From: a bacterium
GTDB lineage: Bacteria > Zhuqueibacterota > QNDG01 > DTFT01
Assembly: GCA_016933415.1 (NCBI GenBank)
Contig: JAFGAX010000003.1
Coordinates: 1-32,635, forward strand
Reading direction: 5' to 3'
Length of the DNA: 32,635 nucleotides
The notes under the pieces were generated by a model. The model did not search any database and was not told the origin of the DNA. It saw only the letters and a list, made by a program, of their open reading frames with translations. Shown here piece by piece: positions 24,154-31,063 of this stretch. Position numbers and translations under genes: made by a program. Numbering within the stretch: the first letter of the stretch is position 1; every line of letters starts with the position of its first letter.

Positions 24154-25674
24154 ATGAGCGAAAAAAGCCAGAAGCTGCCGTTTTTCGAGAAGCTGGGATA
24201 CAGCGGCGGAGACGCGGCCGCGAATTTCGTCTTCCAGACGATGATTCTGTTCCAGGCGAACTTTTACACCGATGTGTTCGGCCTGACGGCGGGTCTCGCC
24301 GCCACCATCCTGCTGGTCGCCCGGCTCTGGGACGCCTGTTTCGACCCGATCATGGGCCTGCTCGCCGACCGCACCAACACGCGCTGGGGCCGGTTCCGCC
24401 CCTGGGTGCTCTGGACCGCAATCCCGTGGGCCGTGGCCATGGTACTGGCCTACACGACGCCCGGGTTCGGCGGCACCGCGAAAATCGTTTATGCGTTCGC
24501 CACGAATATCCTGCTGATGATGCTGTACTCGGCCAACAACATGCCGTACTCGGCGCTGGGCGGGGTCATGACCGGCGACGTCGTGGAACGGACCAAGCTC
24601 AACTCCTTCCGGTTTGTGTCCGCGAACATCGCCCAGTTTATCGTGGGCGGATTCACGCTGACCCTGGTGGCCAAGTTTGCGGGCCCGGCAATGAACCGTC
24701 AGCACGGGTGGACCATGACCATGGCCCTCTGGGCCGGAGTATGCCTCGTGCTGTTCCTGATCACGTTCTTCTCCACCAAGGAGCGCATTCAGCCGCCTCC
24801 GAAGCAGAAGACCTCCCCGAAGCAGGATTTCGCCGATCTGGCCAGGAACAAGCCCTGGGTCATCATGTTCTTCTTCACGCTCGTGCATTTCGCCATACTC
24901 GCGATGCGCGGCGGCGCCTGGTACAATTACTTCCATTATTACGCGGATAAGACCGCGATGTACGATTGGCTGCACAAGATCGGCCTGACGGCCCCGGCAC
25001 TGGCTCCGGGCGAGACCGCGCCGGGCGGCATTCTCGAGACGCTGGGCTATATCGTGCACGGAGACCGGCTGAATCTGGCGAACTCCAACGTCGCGGACGT
25101 TTTCAACAGCATGTTCAATGTTGTGGGAACAGCCACCACTATCCTCATCATCATTCTGTTCGCATCGGTTCTGACCAAGCGTTTCGGCAAGAAGGCCGTT
25201 GCGACCGCCGGGTTCAGCCTGACGGCGCTCACCTCCCTGTCGTTCTACCTGCTCAAGCCCACGGACGCGGGCGCCATGATCGCCATGAGCGCGATTACCT
25301 CGATCTGCTACGCTCCCACGATTCCGCTGATCTGGGCGATCTTCGCGGATGCGGCCGATTTCGGGGAGTGGAAGACGGGCCGGCGCGCCACGGGTATCGT
25401 GTTCGCGACGATTGGATTTTCGCTGAAGGCGGGGCTGAGCCTCGGTTCCGCGTTCTTCCTCTGGCTGATGGCGGCCTGGTACGGGTACGACACCGCCGTC
25501 GCGCCCGCGGGGCGGGTGCTTGAGGGATTCCGGATGTTCTCCAGCGTGTACATCGCGATTCTGTTCGCCACATGCGCGATCCTGATGATCATCTATCCGC
25601 TGACCAAGAAAAAGACGCTGCAGATCGCGGACGAGCTGGAGGAGCGGAGAAAGAAGTACGCGGCGCAGAGCTGA
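24154..25674 (+). CDS. MFS transporter, GPH (glycoside-pentoside-hexuronide):cation symporter family
   Basis: Predicted 506-residue inner-membrane symporter related to MelB. The opening KLGYSGGDAAANFVFQTM and the loop WDACFDPIMGLLADRTNTRWGRFRPW, with its acidic residues for cation binding, are family hallmarks. The second half has NNMPYSALGGVMTGDVVERTKLNSFRF and FADAADFGEWKTGRRATGIVF. It is about 40-50 residues longer than MelB; the extra sequence is a loop near residues 270-315 (KTAMYDWLHKIGLTAPALAPGE ... LANSNVADVFN). AAAGGA precedes the ATG. The substrate is probably a glycoside or uronide, consistent with the sugar-type symporter upstream. Confidence 0.92.
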   Translation: MSEKSQKLPFFEKLGYSGGDAAANFVFQTMILFQANFYTDVFGLTAGLAATILLVARLWDACFDPIMGLLADRTNTRWGRFRPWVLWTAIPWAVAMVLAYTTPGFGGTAKIVYAFATNILLMMLYSANNMPYSALGGVMTGDVVERTKLNSFRFVSANIAQFIVGGFTLTLVAKFAGPAMNRQHGWTMTMALWAGVCLVLFLITFFSTKERIQPPPKQKTSPKQDFADLARNKPWVIMFFFTLVHFAILAMRGGAWYNYFHYYADKTAMYDWLHKIGLTAPALAPGETAPGGILETLGYIVHGDRLNLANSNVADVFNSMFNVVGTATTILIIILFASVLTKRFGKKAVATAGFSLTALTSLSFYLLKPTDAGAMIAMSAITSICYAPTIPLIWAIFADAADFGEWKTGRRATGIVFATIGFSLKAGLSLGSAFFLWLMAAWYGYDTAVAPAGRVLEGFRMFSSVYIAILFATCAILMIIYPLTKKKTLQIADELEERRKKYAAQS

Positions 25675-25701
25675 GCAGCTCTCGCCCCACGGCACGTCGA
25701 A

Positions 25702-25745
25702 AAATAAAATCGCCCGGAAGCGGACCTTTCCGGGCGATTTTATTT
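25702..25745. terminator. Bidirectional rho-independent terminator
   Basis: AAATAAAATCGCCCGGAA (25702-25719) pairs with TTCCGGGCGATTTTATTT (25728-25745) around GCGGACCT. The A-rich left and T-rich right arms make it work on both strands. It sits between the GPH symporter (+) and the aldo/keto reductase (-), which end facing each other. Confidence 0.9.
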
Positions 25746-25771
25746 GTTTTCAGAGGGGGGCTCCCATCTCT

Positions 25772-26755
25772 CTACCACAAATGGTGCACCTGCGGCCGGA
25801 TGAGACGGTCATAGATCTCCCGGCAACCCCGCATCTGCGCTTCGGTCAGGGGCGGAAGGTCCGCGGCGGACGCGTTTTCCTCCGCCTGGGACGGCCGGCG
25901 GCCGCCGGGAATGACGCACGACACCGCGTCGAACATCAGGATCCATCTGAGCGCGAAACGGGCCAGTGACACGCCGGCCGGAAGCAGTTTCTTCAACTCC
26001 TCCACGGCCGCCAGCCCGGTTTCGTAGTCGATTCCGGAGAATGTCTCGCCCCGGTCGAAGGCCTCGCCTTTCCGGTTGAAAGCCCGGTGGTCGTCCGGCG
26101 CGAAAGCGGTGGACGCGGTCATTTTTCCGGTGAGAAGACCGGAGGCCAGCGGCACGCGGGCCAGAACGGCGACGCGGCGGCGTTTTGCCTCCGCGAAGAA
26201 GATTTCGGCGGGCTTGGTCCGGAAGATGTTGAAGATGATCTGAACGGACATCACGTTCGGATGCGCCAGCGACTGGATCGCCTCTTCCACGGTTTCAACG
26301 CTCACGCCGTAATGACGGATTTTACCGGCAGCCGTCAGATCGTCCAGAATGCCGAAGACCTCCGGCCGGTTGTACACGGCCGACGGCGGGCAATGGAGCT
26401 GCAGCAGGTCGAGGGAATCGGCTTCCAGGTTCTTCAGGCTGCGTTCGATGAAAGCGGTGAGATTCGCCCGGTGATACCCCTCGGCCGTGTGGGGGTCGAG
26501 ACGGCGGCCCGCCTTGGTGGCGGTGAAAAAGGGCTCCCGGCGTTCGCGTTTCAGGCGCGCGAGCAGGCGTTCGCTGTGGCCGTCTCCGTACACGTCGGCC
26601 GTGTCGAAGAAATTGACGCCGAGATCGAGCGACCGGTGCAGGGCCGCCATGGATTCCGAATCATCCGTCCGGCCCCAGGAGCCGCCGACCGCCCAGGCGC
26701 CGAATCCGACGGCCGACACGGACCAGCCGGTACGGCCGAATTCCCTCATTTCCAT
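25772..26755 (-). CDS. Aldo/keto reductase
   Basis: Predicted 327-residue NADPH-dependent oxidoreductase with a TIM-barrel fold. The catalytic tetrad is complete: Asp51 and Tyr56 (FFDTADVYG), Lys81 (TATKAG) and His121 (LLQLHCP). The start at 26755 follows AAAGGGG by 7 bases; an in-frame ATG two codons later is less well placed. The carbonyl substrate cannot be inferred. It begins 4 bases after the stop of the phosphatase gene, so the two are one transcript. Its end faces the bidirectional terminator at 25702. Confidence 0.94.
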   Translation of the reverse strand: MEMREFGRTGWSVSAVGFGAWAVGGSWGRTDDSESMAALHRSLDLGVNFFDTADVYGDGHSERLLARLKRERREPFFTATKAGRRLDPHTAEGYHRANLTAFIERSLKNLEADSLDLLQLHCPPSAVYNRPEVFGILDDLTAAGKIRHYGVSVETVEEAIQSLAHPNVMSVQIIFNIFRTKPAEIFFAEAKRRRVAVLARVPLASGLLTGKMTASTAFAPDDHRAFNRKGEAFDRGETFSGIDYETGLAAVEELKKLLPAGVSLARFALRWILMFDAVSCVIPGGRRPSQAEENASAADLPPLTEAQMRGCREIYDRLIRPQVHHLW

Positions 26756-26759
26756 GTCT

Positions 26760-27845
26760 TCACCCCTTTCGCTGCAGAATGACCAGAGAGAGATCGTCGT
26801 TCGGCCTTGCCTCGCCCACAAAGCGGTCCACGGCGGCCAGCAGGGCCCTGCCCATATCCGCGGCCGTGAGGCCCTTCAGCGACGGCATCAGGTCCATCAG
26901 GCGTTTTTCGTCGAAATGCGAGCCTTGTTCGTTGCGCGCGTCCGTGATGCCGTCCGAATAGATCAGCAGGGTTTCGCCCTTGCGCAGGCGGACGGTCTGC
27001 TCCTTGTAGGCGGCCCTGGCCGTGATGCCCAGCGCGGGCGCGCCCTGCTTCATCACCGACGCGGCTCCGGAACGGAGCAGGATGGGCGGATAATGCCCCG
27101 CGTTGACCAGCCGGACCTTGTCGGATTTGATGCGTATTTCCGCGTATACCAGGGTCGAAAACCGGGTGGGCAGTCCGTCGCGCAGGATGATGCGGTTCAT
27201 CCGGGTCATGAGCCGGGCCAAAGAGCGGAAATCGGCCGCAATGGCGTGCAGGGTGGCCTGCACCCGGGCCATGCACAGGGCCGCGCCCAGGCCCTTGCCG
27301 GCCACATCTCCGAGCGCCACGCCCAGCCGGTCCTCCGAAAGCCGCAGATAGTCCACGAGATCCCCGCTGACCTCGTTGGCCGAACGCGTGTAGAGCCAGA
27401 TGTCCCAGTTCCGGAACACGGGATTGTCGAGGGGCATGAGCGCGGCCTGGACCTTGCGTCCCACCAGCAGTTCGTCGTGGGCCAGCAGTTTGTCCTTCAG
27501 CTCGAGCATCAGCACCACGAGCAGAATCAGAAAGCCGATTCCCTTGAAGTCGCTGTGCCAGGAGAAATGCTCGCCGTTGTACGCGATCTGGCCGGAGGAA
27601 AAGGCGATCACCACGGCGATCACCACCATGAGACGGCGGACGGATGTGAGCTTGTAGAACATGCTTTTCACGAGCCACCAGGCCATGTGGAACCAGCGCT
27701 TGACCCGTCCCATGGCCGAAAGCCGTTCGCGCGTTTCCCGGTCCAGGTAGAAATCGTATATGTCCTTCAAGTCCCGCTGCAGGGTGTGCAGAAGGTCGCT
27801 CTGACGCAGATCCGACAGTATGGTTTTACCGATCGGTTCACTCAT
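26760..27845 (-). CDS. Membrane-anchored PP2C-type phosphatase (SpoIIE/RsbU family)
   Basis: Predicted 361-residue serine phosphatase of the class that dephosphorylates STAS-type anti-sigma antagonists. The start at 27845 follows AAAGGA by 8 bases. Residues about 1-65 are cytoplasmic; two spans follow (RLMVVIAVVIAFSS and GIGFLILLVVLML). The C-terminal domain (about 135-361) has the metal-binding acidic motifs SGDLVDYL, LGDVAGKGLGAAL, IYSDGITDARNE and PNDDLSLVIL, so it should be active. No PAS, GAF or receiver input domain is present; the membrane part may be the sensor. A STAS protein is encoded 13 kb away in this window. Confidence 0.93.
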   Translation of the reverse strand: MSEPIGKTILSDLRQSDLLHTLQRDLKDIYDFYLDRETRERLSAMGRVKRWFHMAWWLVKSMFYKLTSVRRLMVVIAVVIAFSSGQIAYNGEHFSWHSDFKGIGFLILLVVLMLELKDKLLAHDELLVGRKVQAALMPLDNPVFRNWDIWLYTRSANEVSGDLVDYLRLSEDRLGVALGDVAGKGLGAALCMARVQATLHAIAADFRSLARLMTRMNRIILRDGLPTRFSTLVYAEIRIKSDKVRLVNAGHYPPILLRSGAASVMKQGAPALGITARAAYKEQTVRLRKGETLLIYSDGITDARNEQGSHFDEKRLMDLMPSLKGLTAADMGRALLAAVDRFVGEARPNDDLSLVILQRKG

Positions 27846-28156
27846 GTGCAAGGTCCTTTCGATCCCGTGACTCCCCGGCCGGCGGTTGTCGGGGGCTGTT
27901 GACCGGAACGCGATGCGCCGGCCGACAGGCCGGTGAAATATACGGATGATCCGTTTCCATTGCAACCCATAAAGCGCTGCCTCTCAGCCGCAGTGTGCCT
28001 CGCGCCGGATCCGGCGGATCCGTTTCGTTTGGATATCATACTACGATACGAACCGGATGGCGAAGGGTTGCCGGTCCGGCGGTTGGATCCTCCGAAAGTG
28101 CTTGATTTTCGGCACGGGTTTGATTAATTGAAAGGTAAACCGACAAGGAGCCTTCC
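27846..28156. other. Divergent intergenic region between phosphatase and RDD genes
   Basis: This 311-bp stretch holds a sigma70-like promoter for the minus-strand operon (27937-27965). GCCGGCC/GGCCGG-type short palindromes occur near 27917-27933, and a GC-rich GCCGGATCCGGC palindrome near 28012. On the plus strand only a poor TTGATT ... TAATTG pair precedes the RDD gene. No coding frame with a ribosome-binding site was seen. Confidence 0.5.
27937..27965 (-). promoter_or_regulatory. Sigma70-like promoter of the phosphatase-reductase operon
   Basis: Read on the minus strand, TTGCAA (27965-27960) and TATATT (27942-27937) are separated by 17 bases. The -10 matches 5 of 6 and the -35 matches 4 of 6 consensus positions. 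The leader to the ATG at 27845 would be about 85 bases. Confidence 0.5.
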
Positions 28157-28711
28157 ATGAAAATAGACTTCGGATCGAGGACGTTCACGCCTCATGGGCC
28201 GGCCCGGCTTCGGGGTTTGACCGGAATGCCGCTCGCTTCCTTCAGGGCCAGGGCCGCCGCGTGGTTCCTGGACATTTTTATCATCATCGCGCTGCTCATC
28301 GGATTGAGCCTGGCCCGGGCATTTTTTGGATCCGGCCCCTTTGCGGCCGCCAGGGAAGGGTCGGACGGAATCCATCTCCCGCTTTTCGAGGACCCCTTCG
28401 GGATTGCTCTCATTCTCCTGTATTTCGGTCTTTTACCCTGGCTTTGGAACGGACGAACACCAGGAAAAAGAACGCTGGGTCTTCGCATTGTATCCCTTTC
28501 ACGTGACAGGCTGACTCTCTGGCAGTGCGTGGAACGAGCCATGGGTTATTTTTTTTCCTCCATGGAAGGCGGATTCGGATTCATTCAGTATTTTCTGCAT
28601 CCCAACCGCCAGACGGTGCATGACCGGATCGCGGAAACCGTAGTGATCCGGGAAATCCGGCGGGAACAGTTCCAGTATAATAAAAAGCACTTACCAAACA
28701 AGACAAAATGA
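28157..28711 (+). CDS. RDD family membrane protein
   Basis: Predicted 184-residue inner-membrane protein. The RDD signature is present: Arg32 and Asp39 in ARAAAWFLDIFIIIALLIGL (first span about 34-57), a second span (FGIALILLYFGLLPWLW), then NGRTPGKRTLGLRIVSLSRDRLTLWQCVERAMGYFF and QTVHDRIAETVVI, typical of the family's end. The biochemical role of most RDD proteins is unclear; some are linked to ion or solute transport. AGGAG lies 6 bases before the ATG. It appears monocistronic, with no obvious terminator before the AT-rich stretch that follows. Confidence 0.9.
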   Translation: MKIDFGSRTFTPHGPARLRGLTGMPLASFRARAAAWFLDIFIIIALLIGLSLARAFFGSGPFAAAREGSDGIHLPLFEDPFGIALILLYFGLLPWLWNGRTPGKRTLGLRIVSLSRDRLTLWQCVERAMGYFFSSMEGGFGFIQYFLHPNRQTVHDRIAETVVIREIRREQFQYNKKHLPNKTK

Positions 28712-28753
28712 TGATAATAAAGAAATTAAATCAAAAACCGTCAAATTATCATC

Positions 28754-28769
28754 TGGTATAACATTTGCA
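28754..28769 (+). promoter_or_regulatory. Candidate sigma54 promoter of the exported barrel protein gene
   Basis: TGGTATAACATTTGCA matches TGGCAC-N5-TTGCA at all invariant positions (GG at -24, GC at -12) with exact spacing, inside an AT-rich 171-bp gap. It lies 113 bases before the ATG at 28883. This is the best -24/-12 match found in the window. Confidence 0.5.
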
Positions 28770-28882
28770 TAGATTAGAAATTGTGTAATAGTTCTTTTAA
28801 AAAGACCGGAAATCGTTCACTTGCGGTAAAAAAGCATTGCATTCTGTAATATTTTTAACCGGCAATTTTAAGGGAGTGCTTG

Positions 28883-29752
28883 ATGGGAACAGGTCTTAGG
28901 GGTAGGACGGCTTTCCCGCTGCTGTGCCTGTCGCTGATTTTCTTTCTTCTCGGAGAAGCGGCGGGCCAGGACATACATGTCATTGAAAGCAACGGTTCCG
29001 TTGCCGTCATCAGCGGCGGACGTTACGCCGGCCTGCGCGTGGGCGATACCGTGCGCATCATGCGCCTGCGGAACAACTCCTGGAAGGAGATCAGCCGCGC
29101 CAAGATCACCGAAGTCCGAAACAACCTGGCGCGGATCGAGATCGTGGAGGGCGCGCCTCTCGTCAATTTCAAGCCCGGCGATTTCGTCATGAAGGTGCGG
29201 CTCACGGCGCAGAACCTGCCGCGGGTGAGCGACATGCCGATCGACAGGCCTGCCGCGTCCAGATTCCCCGATTATTCCCCGTACCGCGGCCGCAGCGTGT
29301 ACCTCGGCCCCACGGCCGGAATCATGATCCCTGTCGGAAAACTGCAGAAATACCTGGATCCGAGCTTCGGATGCGGCGGCAGTCTGGGCATCAAGTTCAG
29401 GAGCAATTTCGACGTCAACACCCGGTTTTTCTACAGCTATGACAGCCCGGACTGGTATTTCTGGAACATCCTCGTGCTCGGCCGCAAGTATCTGGACAAG
29501 AATTTCACCGTGGACCTGGGATACGGAATCGGCTATCCGATCATTTCGGACCGGCAGGAATACGCGAAAGTCGGTGATCAGTTTATCGCACAGAATCCCA
29601 TGGTGGCGCTGGGCTACATCGCGGGCATGAGCGCCATATTCGAGCTGACGGATTCCATGTGGTTCGAAATCGGAGTTCTCGGGCATTACTATCCCAATTT
29701 CACGGGAATCGAGGGTACTTTCGTCACCGTACAGGGACGGCTGATCCTGTAA
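28883..29752 (+). CDS. Exported probable outer-membrane protein with SH3-like N-terminal region
   Basis: Predicted 289-residue protein, no family recognised. ATG 28883 is chosen over the TTG just before it because GGGAG (28872-28876) then lies 6 bases away. A signal peptide (FPLLCLSLIFFLLGEAAGQ) precedes a strand-rich unit at about residues 27-110 (SVAVISGGRYAGLRVGDTVRIMR ... NFKPGDFVMKV), which resembles FlgT-C/SH3-like modules. From about residue 140 there are amphipathic strands with Gly and aromatics (YLGPTAGIMIPVG, DVNTRFFYSYD and VDLGYGIGYPI), ending FVTVQGRLIL, consistent with a small beta barrel. It has its own promoter region and a terminator after it. Confidence 0.7.
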   Translation: MGTGLRGRTAFPLLCLSLIFFLLGEAAGQDIHVIESNGSVAVISGGRYAGLRVGDTVRIMRLRNNSWKEISRAKITEVRNNLARIEIVEGAPLVNFKPGDFVMKVRLTAQNLPRVSDMPIDRPAASRFPDYSPYRGRSVYLGPTAGIMIPVGKLQKYLDPSFGCGGSLGIKFRSNFDVNTRFFYSYDSPDWYFWNILVLGRKYLDKNFTVDLGYGIGYPIISDRQEYAKVGDQFIAQNPMVALGYIAGMSAIFELTDSMWFEIGVLGHYYPNFTGIEGTFVTVQGRLIL

Positions 29753-29820
29753 CCGGGCGTCGGTTTTGACAACCGGTTCAGCGCAGGGCATTCCGGCCAT
29801 GCGCAAGCGGCAATAAAAGA

Positions 29821-29842
29821 GCCGGAGGACGCGTCCTCCGGC
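29821..29842. terminator. Bidirectional terminator
   Basis: GCCGGAGGAC and GCGTCCTCCGGC form a perfect 22-base palindrome, with AATAAAAGA on the left and TTTCCTTTT on the right, so it can stop transcription in both directions. It lies between the barrel gene (+) and the DUF3616 gene (-). Confidence 0.88.
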
Positions 29843-29950
29843 TTTCCTTTTCCCGGGTGGATCAGCGCAACACGTGATCCGTTCCCGGCGCCTCTGTTTA
29901 TCCCCCGAGCGCTTCAAGGCCCGCGGCCGTGATTGAAAGCTTCGGATGGT

Positions 29951-31063
29951 TCATGGCATTTTTCCTGATTGTGTCCCGAATGAGGACAGCCAGGCGGCCC
30001 TGAATCTGCGGTCCGTGATCCTCTTCAGTTTTTTGCACGGGCAGTCAAATCCCTCCGGATCGGTCATCAGCCGTTCACCGTCGTCGCTGAGCAGGAGCGC
30101 GCCTCTTCCGCCCGGCCCGGCGAGCATCGCCTCGGGGGTGAAGGATTCCGTTGCCATCCATTCCAGTCCGGTCACGGCCCGGGCCGGCGCGTCGCCCGGT
30201 CTGCCGCTCCAGGTGAAAAGCCTGAAATCAGGGGATCCGTCCGTACAGCCCGCGATGATCCATATGGCTCCGGTTCTCTCGACTGTGGTCATGTCGCGTA
30301 TGGAAAGGCCGCCGAGATCGAGCAGAACCGGTTTGCCGAAACGGCACGCGCTTCCCTTCAACACGACTTCTTCCGGATTGAGAAAGGGGACGAGAAGCGC
30401 CTTTCCGGCCGGGGCCGGATTGCGGAACCCGATCCACAGGGAACGGGTTCCGGGGATGCGGCACAGGCCTTCGATGTTCAATCCCTTTTTCTTCGGCGCC
30501 AGGCTCTTTTTTCGCGGAACAGCCGGAGACGCGGCTTCCTGCAGTCCGAGTCCGGACAAGCCGGGATCCTCGAGAAGGTCGAAGACGAGCCGGTCATAAG
30601 CCGAGCCGGTCGGCGCGGTCCTGTCCGGGTGTGAGGGATCGATCCGGAGCGCGAAAAACCGGTGGCGGTTCAGCCGCCAGTCTCCGTCCTTGTCCCTGCC
30701 GTGCGACGTGATCCAGAACACGAGATCGTCCACCGCTGCAGCGGCCTCGATGTCCGCTTCCTTGTTTTTCGTTTTTGCGTCCGGCCTGAGGAAGTCGTCC
30801 AGCGGAATGGAGCGGATGGGATCCTGTTCTCCGAGGCGAAAAACGAGGAGCGTGTTGTCCTCGTCATTGGCCGCGATGAAAAGCGAATCGTTTGTCCAGG
30901 CGGCAGCGGACGCGTCGCAGAGCCCGCGGTACTCCGTGATTTCCGGATTTGGCGCGGGTGCGGGATCGGCCGTCCGTCCCGCGGACGCGGACAGTCCGGT
31001 TCCGACAGTGAGGCAGGCGCACGCCGCGATCCCGATCGGCCTCCAGAGTAGTTCGTGTTTCAC
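29951..31063 (-). CDS. DUF3616 domain-containing exported protein
   Basis: Predicted 370-residue protein. I choose the GTG at 31063 because it overlaps the upstream stop as GTGA and opens a signal peptide (WRPIGIAACACLTVGTGLSASA); the longer open frame to 31591 only shadows the neighbouring gene. The family pattern starts ITEYRGLCDASAAAWTNDSLFIAANDEDNTLLVFRL and runs through AAAAVDDLVFWITSHGRDKDGDWR, KKGLNIEGLCRIPGTRSLWIGFRNP and GGLSIRDMTTVERTGAIWIIAG, likely a beta-propeller. Function unknown. No Shine-Dalgarno sequence is evident at the GTG, so expression probably depends on re-initiation from the secreted protein gene before it. The bidirectional terminator lies 109 bases beyond its stop. 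Confidence 0.85.
   Translation of the reverse strand: MKHELLWRPIGIAACACLTVGTGLSASAGRTADPAPAPNPEITEYRGLCDASAAAWTNDSLFIAANDEDNTLLVFRLGEQDPIRSIPLDDFLRPDAKTKNKEADIEAAAAVDDLVFWITSHGRDKDGDWRLNRHRFFALRIDPSHPDRTAPTGSAYDRLVFDLLEDPGLSGLGLQEAASPAVPRKKSLAPKKKGLNIEGLCRIPGTRSLWIGFRNPAPAGKALLVPFLNPEEVVLKGSACRFGKPVLLDLGGLSIRDMTTVERTGAIWIIAGCTDGSPDFRLFTWSGRPGDAPARAVTGLEWMATESFTPEAMLAGPGGRGALLLSDDGERLMTDPEGFDCPCKKLKRITDRRFRAAWLSSFGTQSGKMP

Noticed and set aside
24127-25695. 522-residue minus-strand ORF antisense to the GPH symporter
   Set aside because: A His/Arg/Gln-rich shadow frame of a clear membrane transporter; no start signal.
28093-28117. GGCACGGGTTTGATTA as a sigma54 promoter for the RDD gene
   Set aside because: The spacing between GG and the -12 element is one base short and the -12 dinucleotide is GA.
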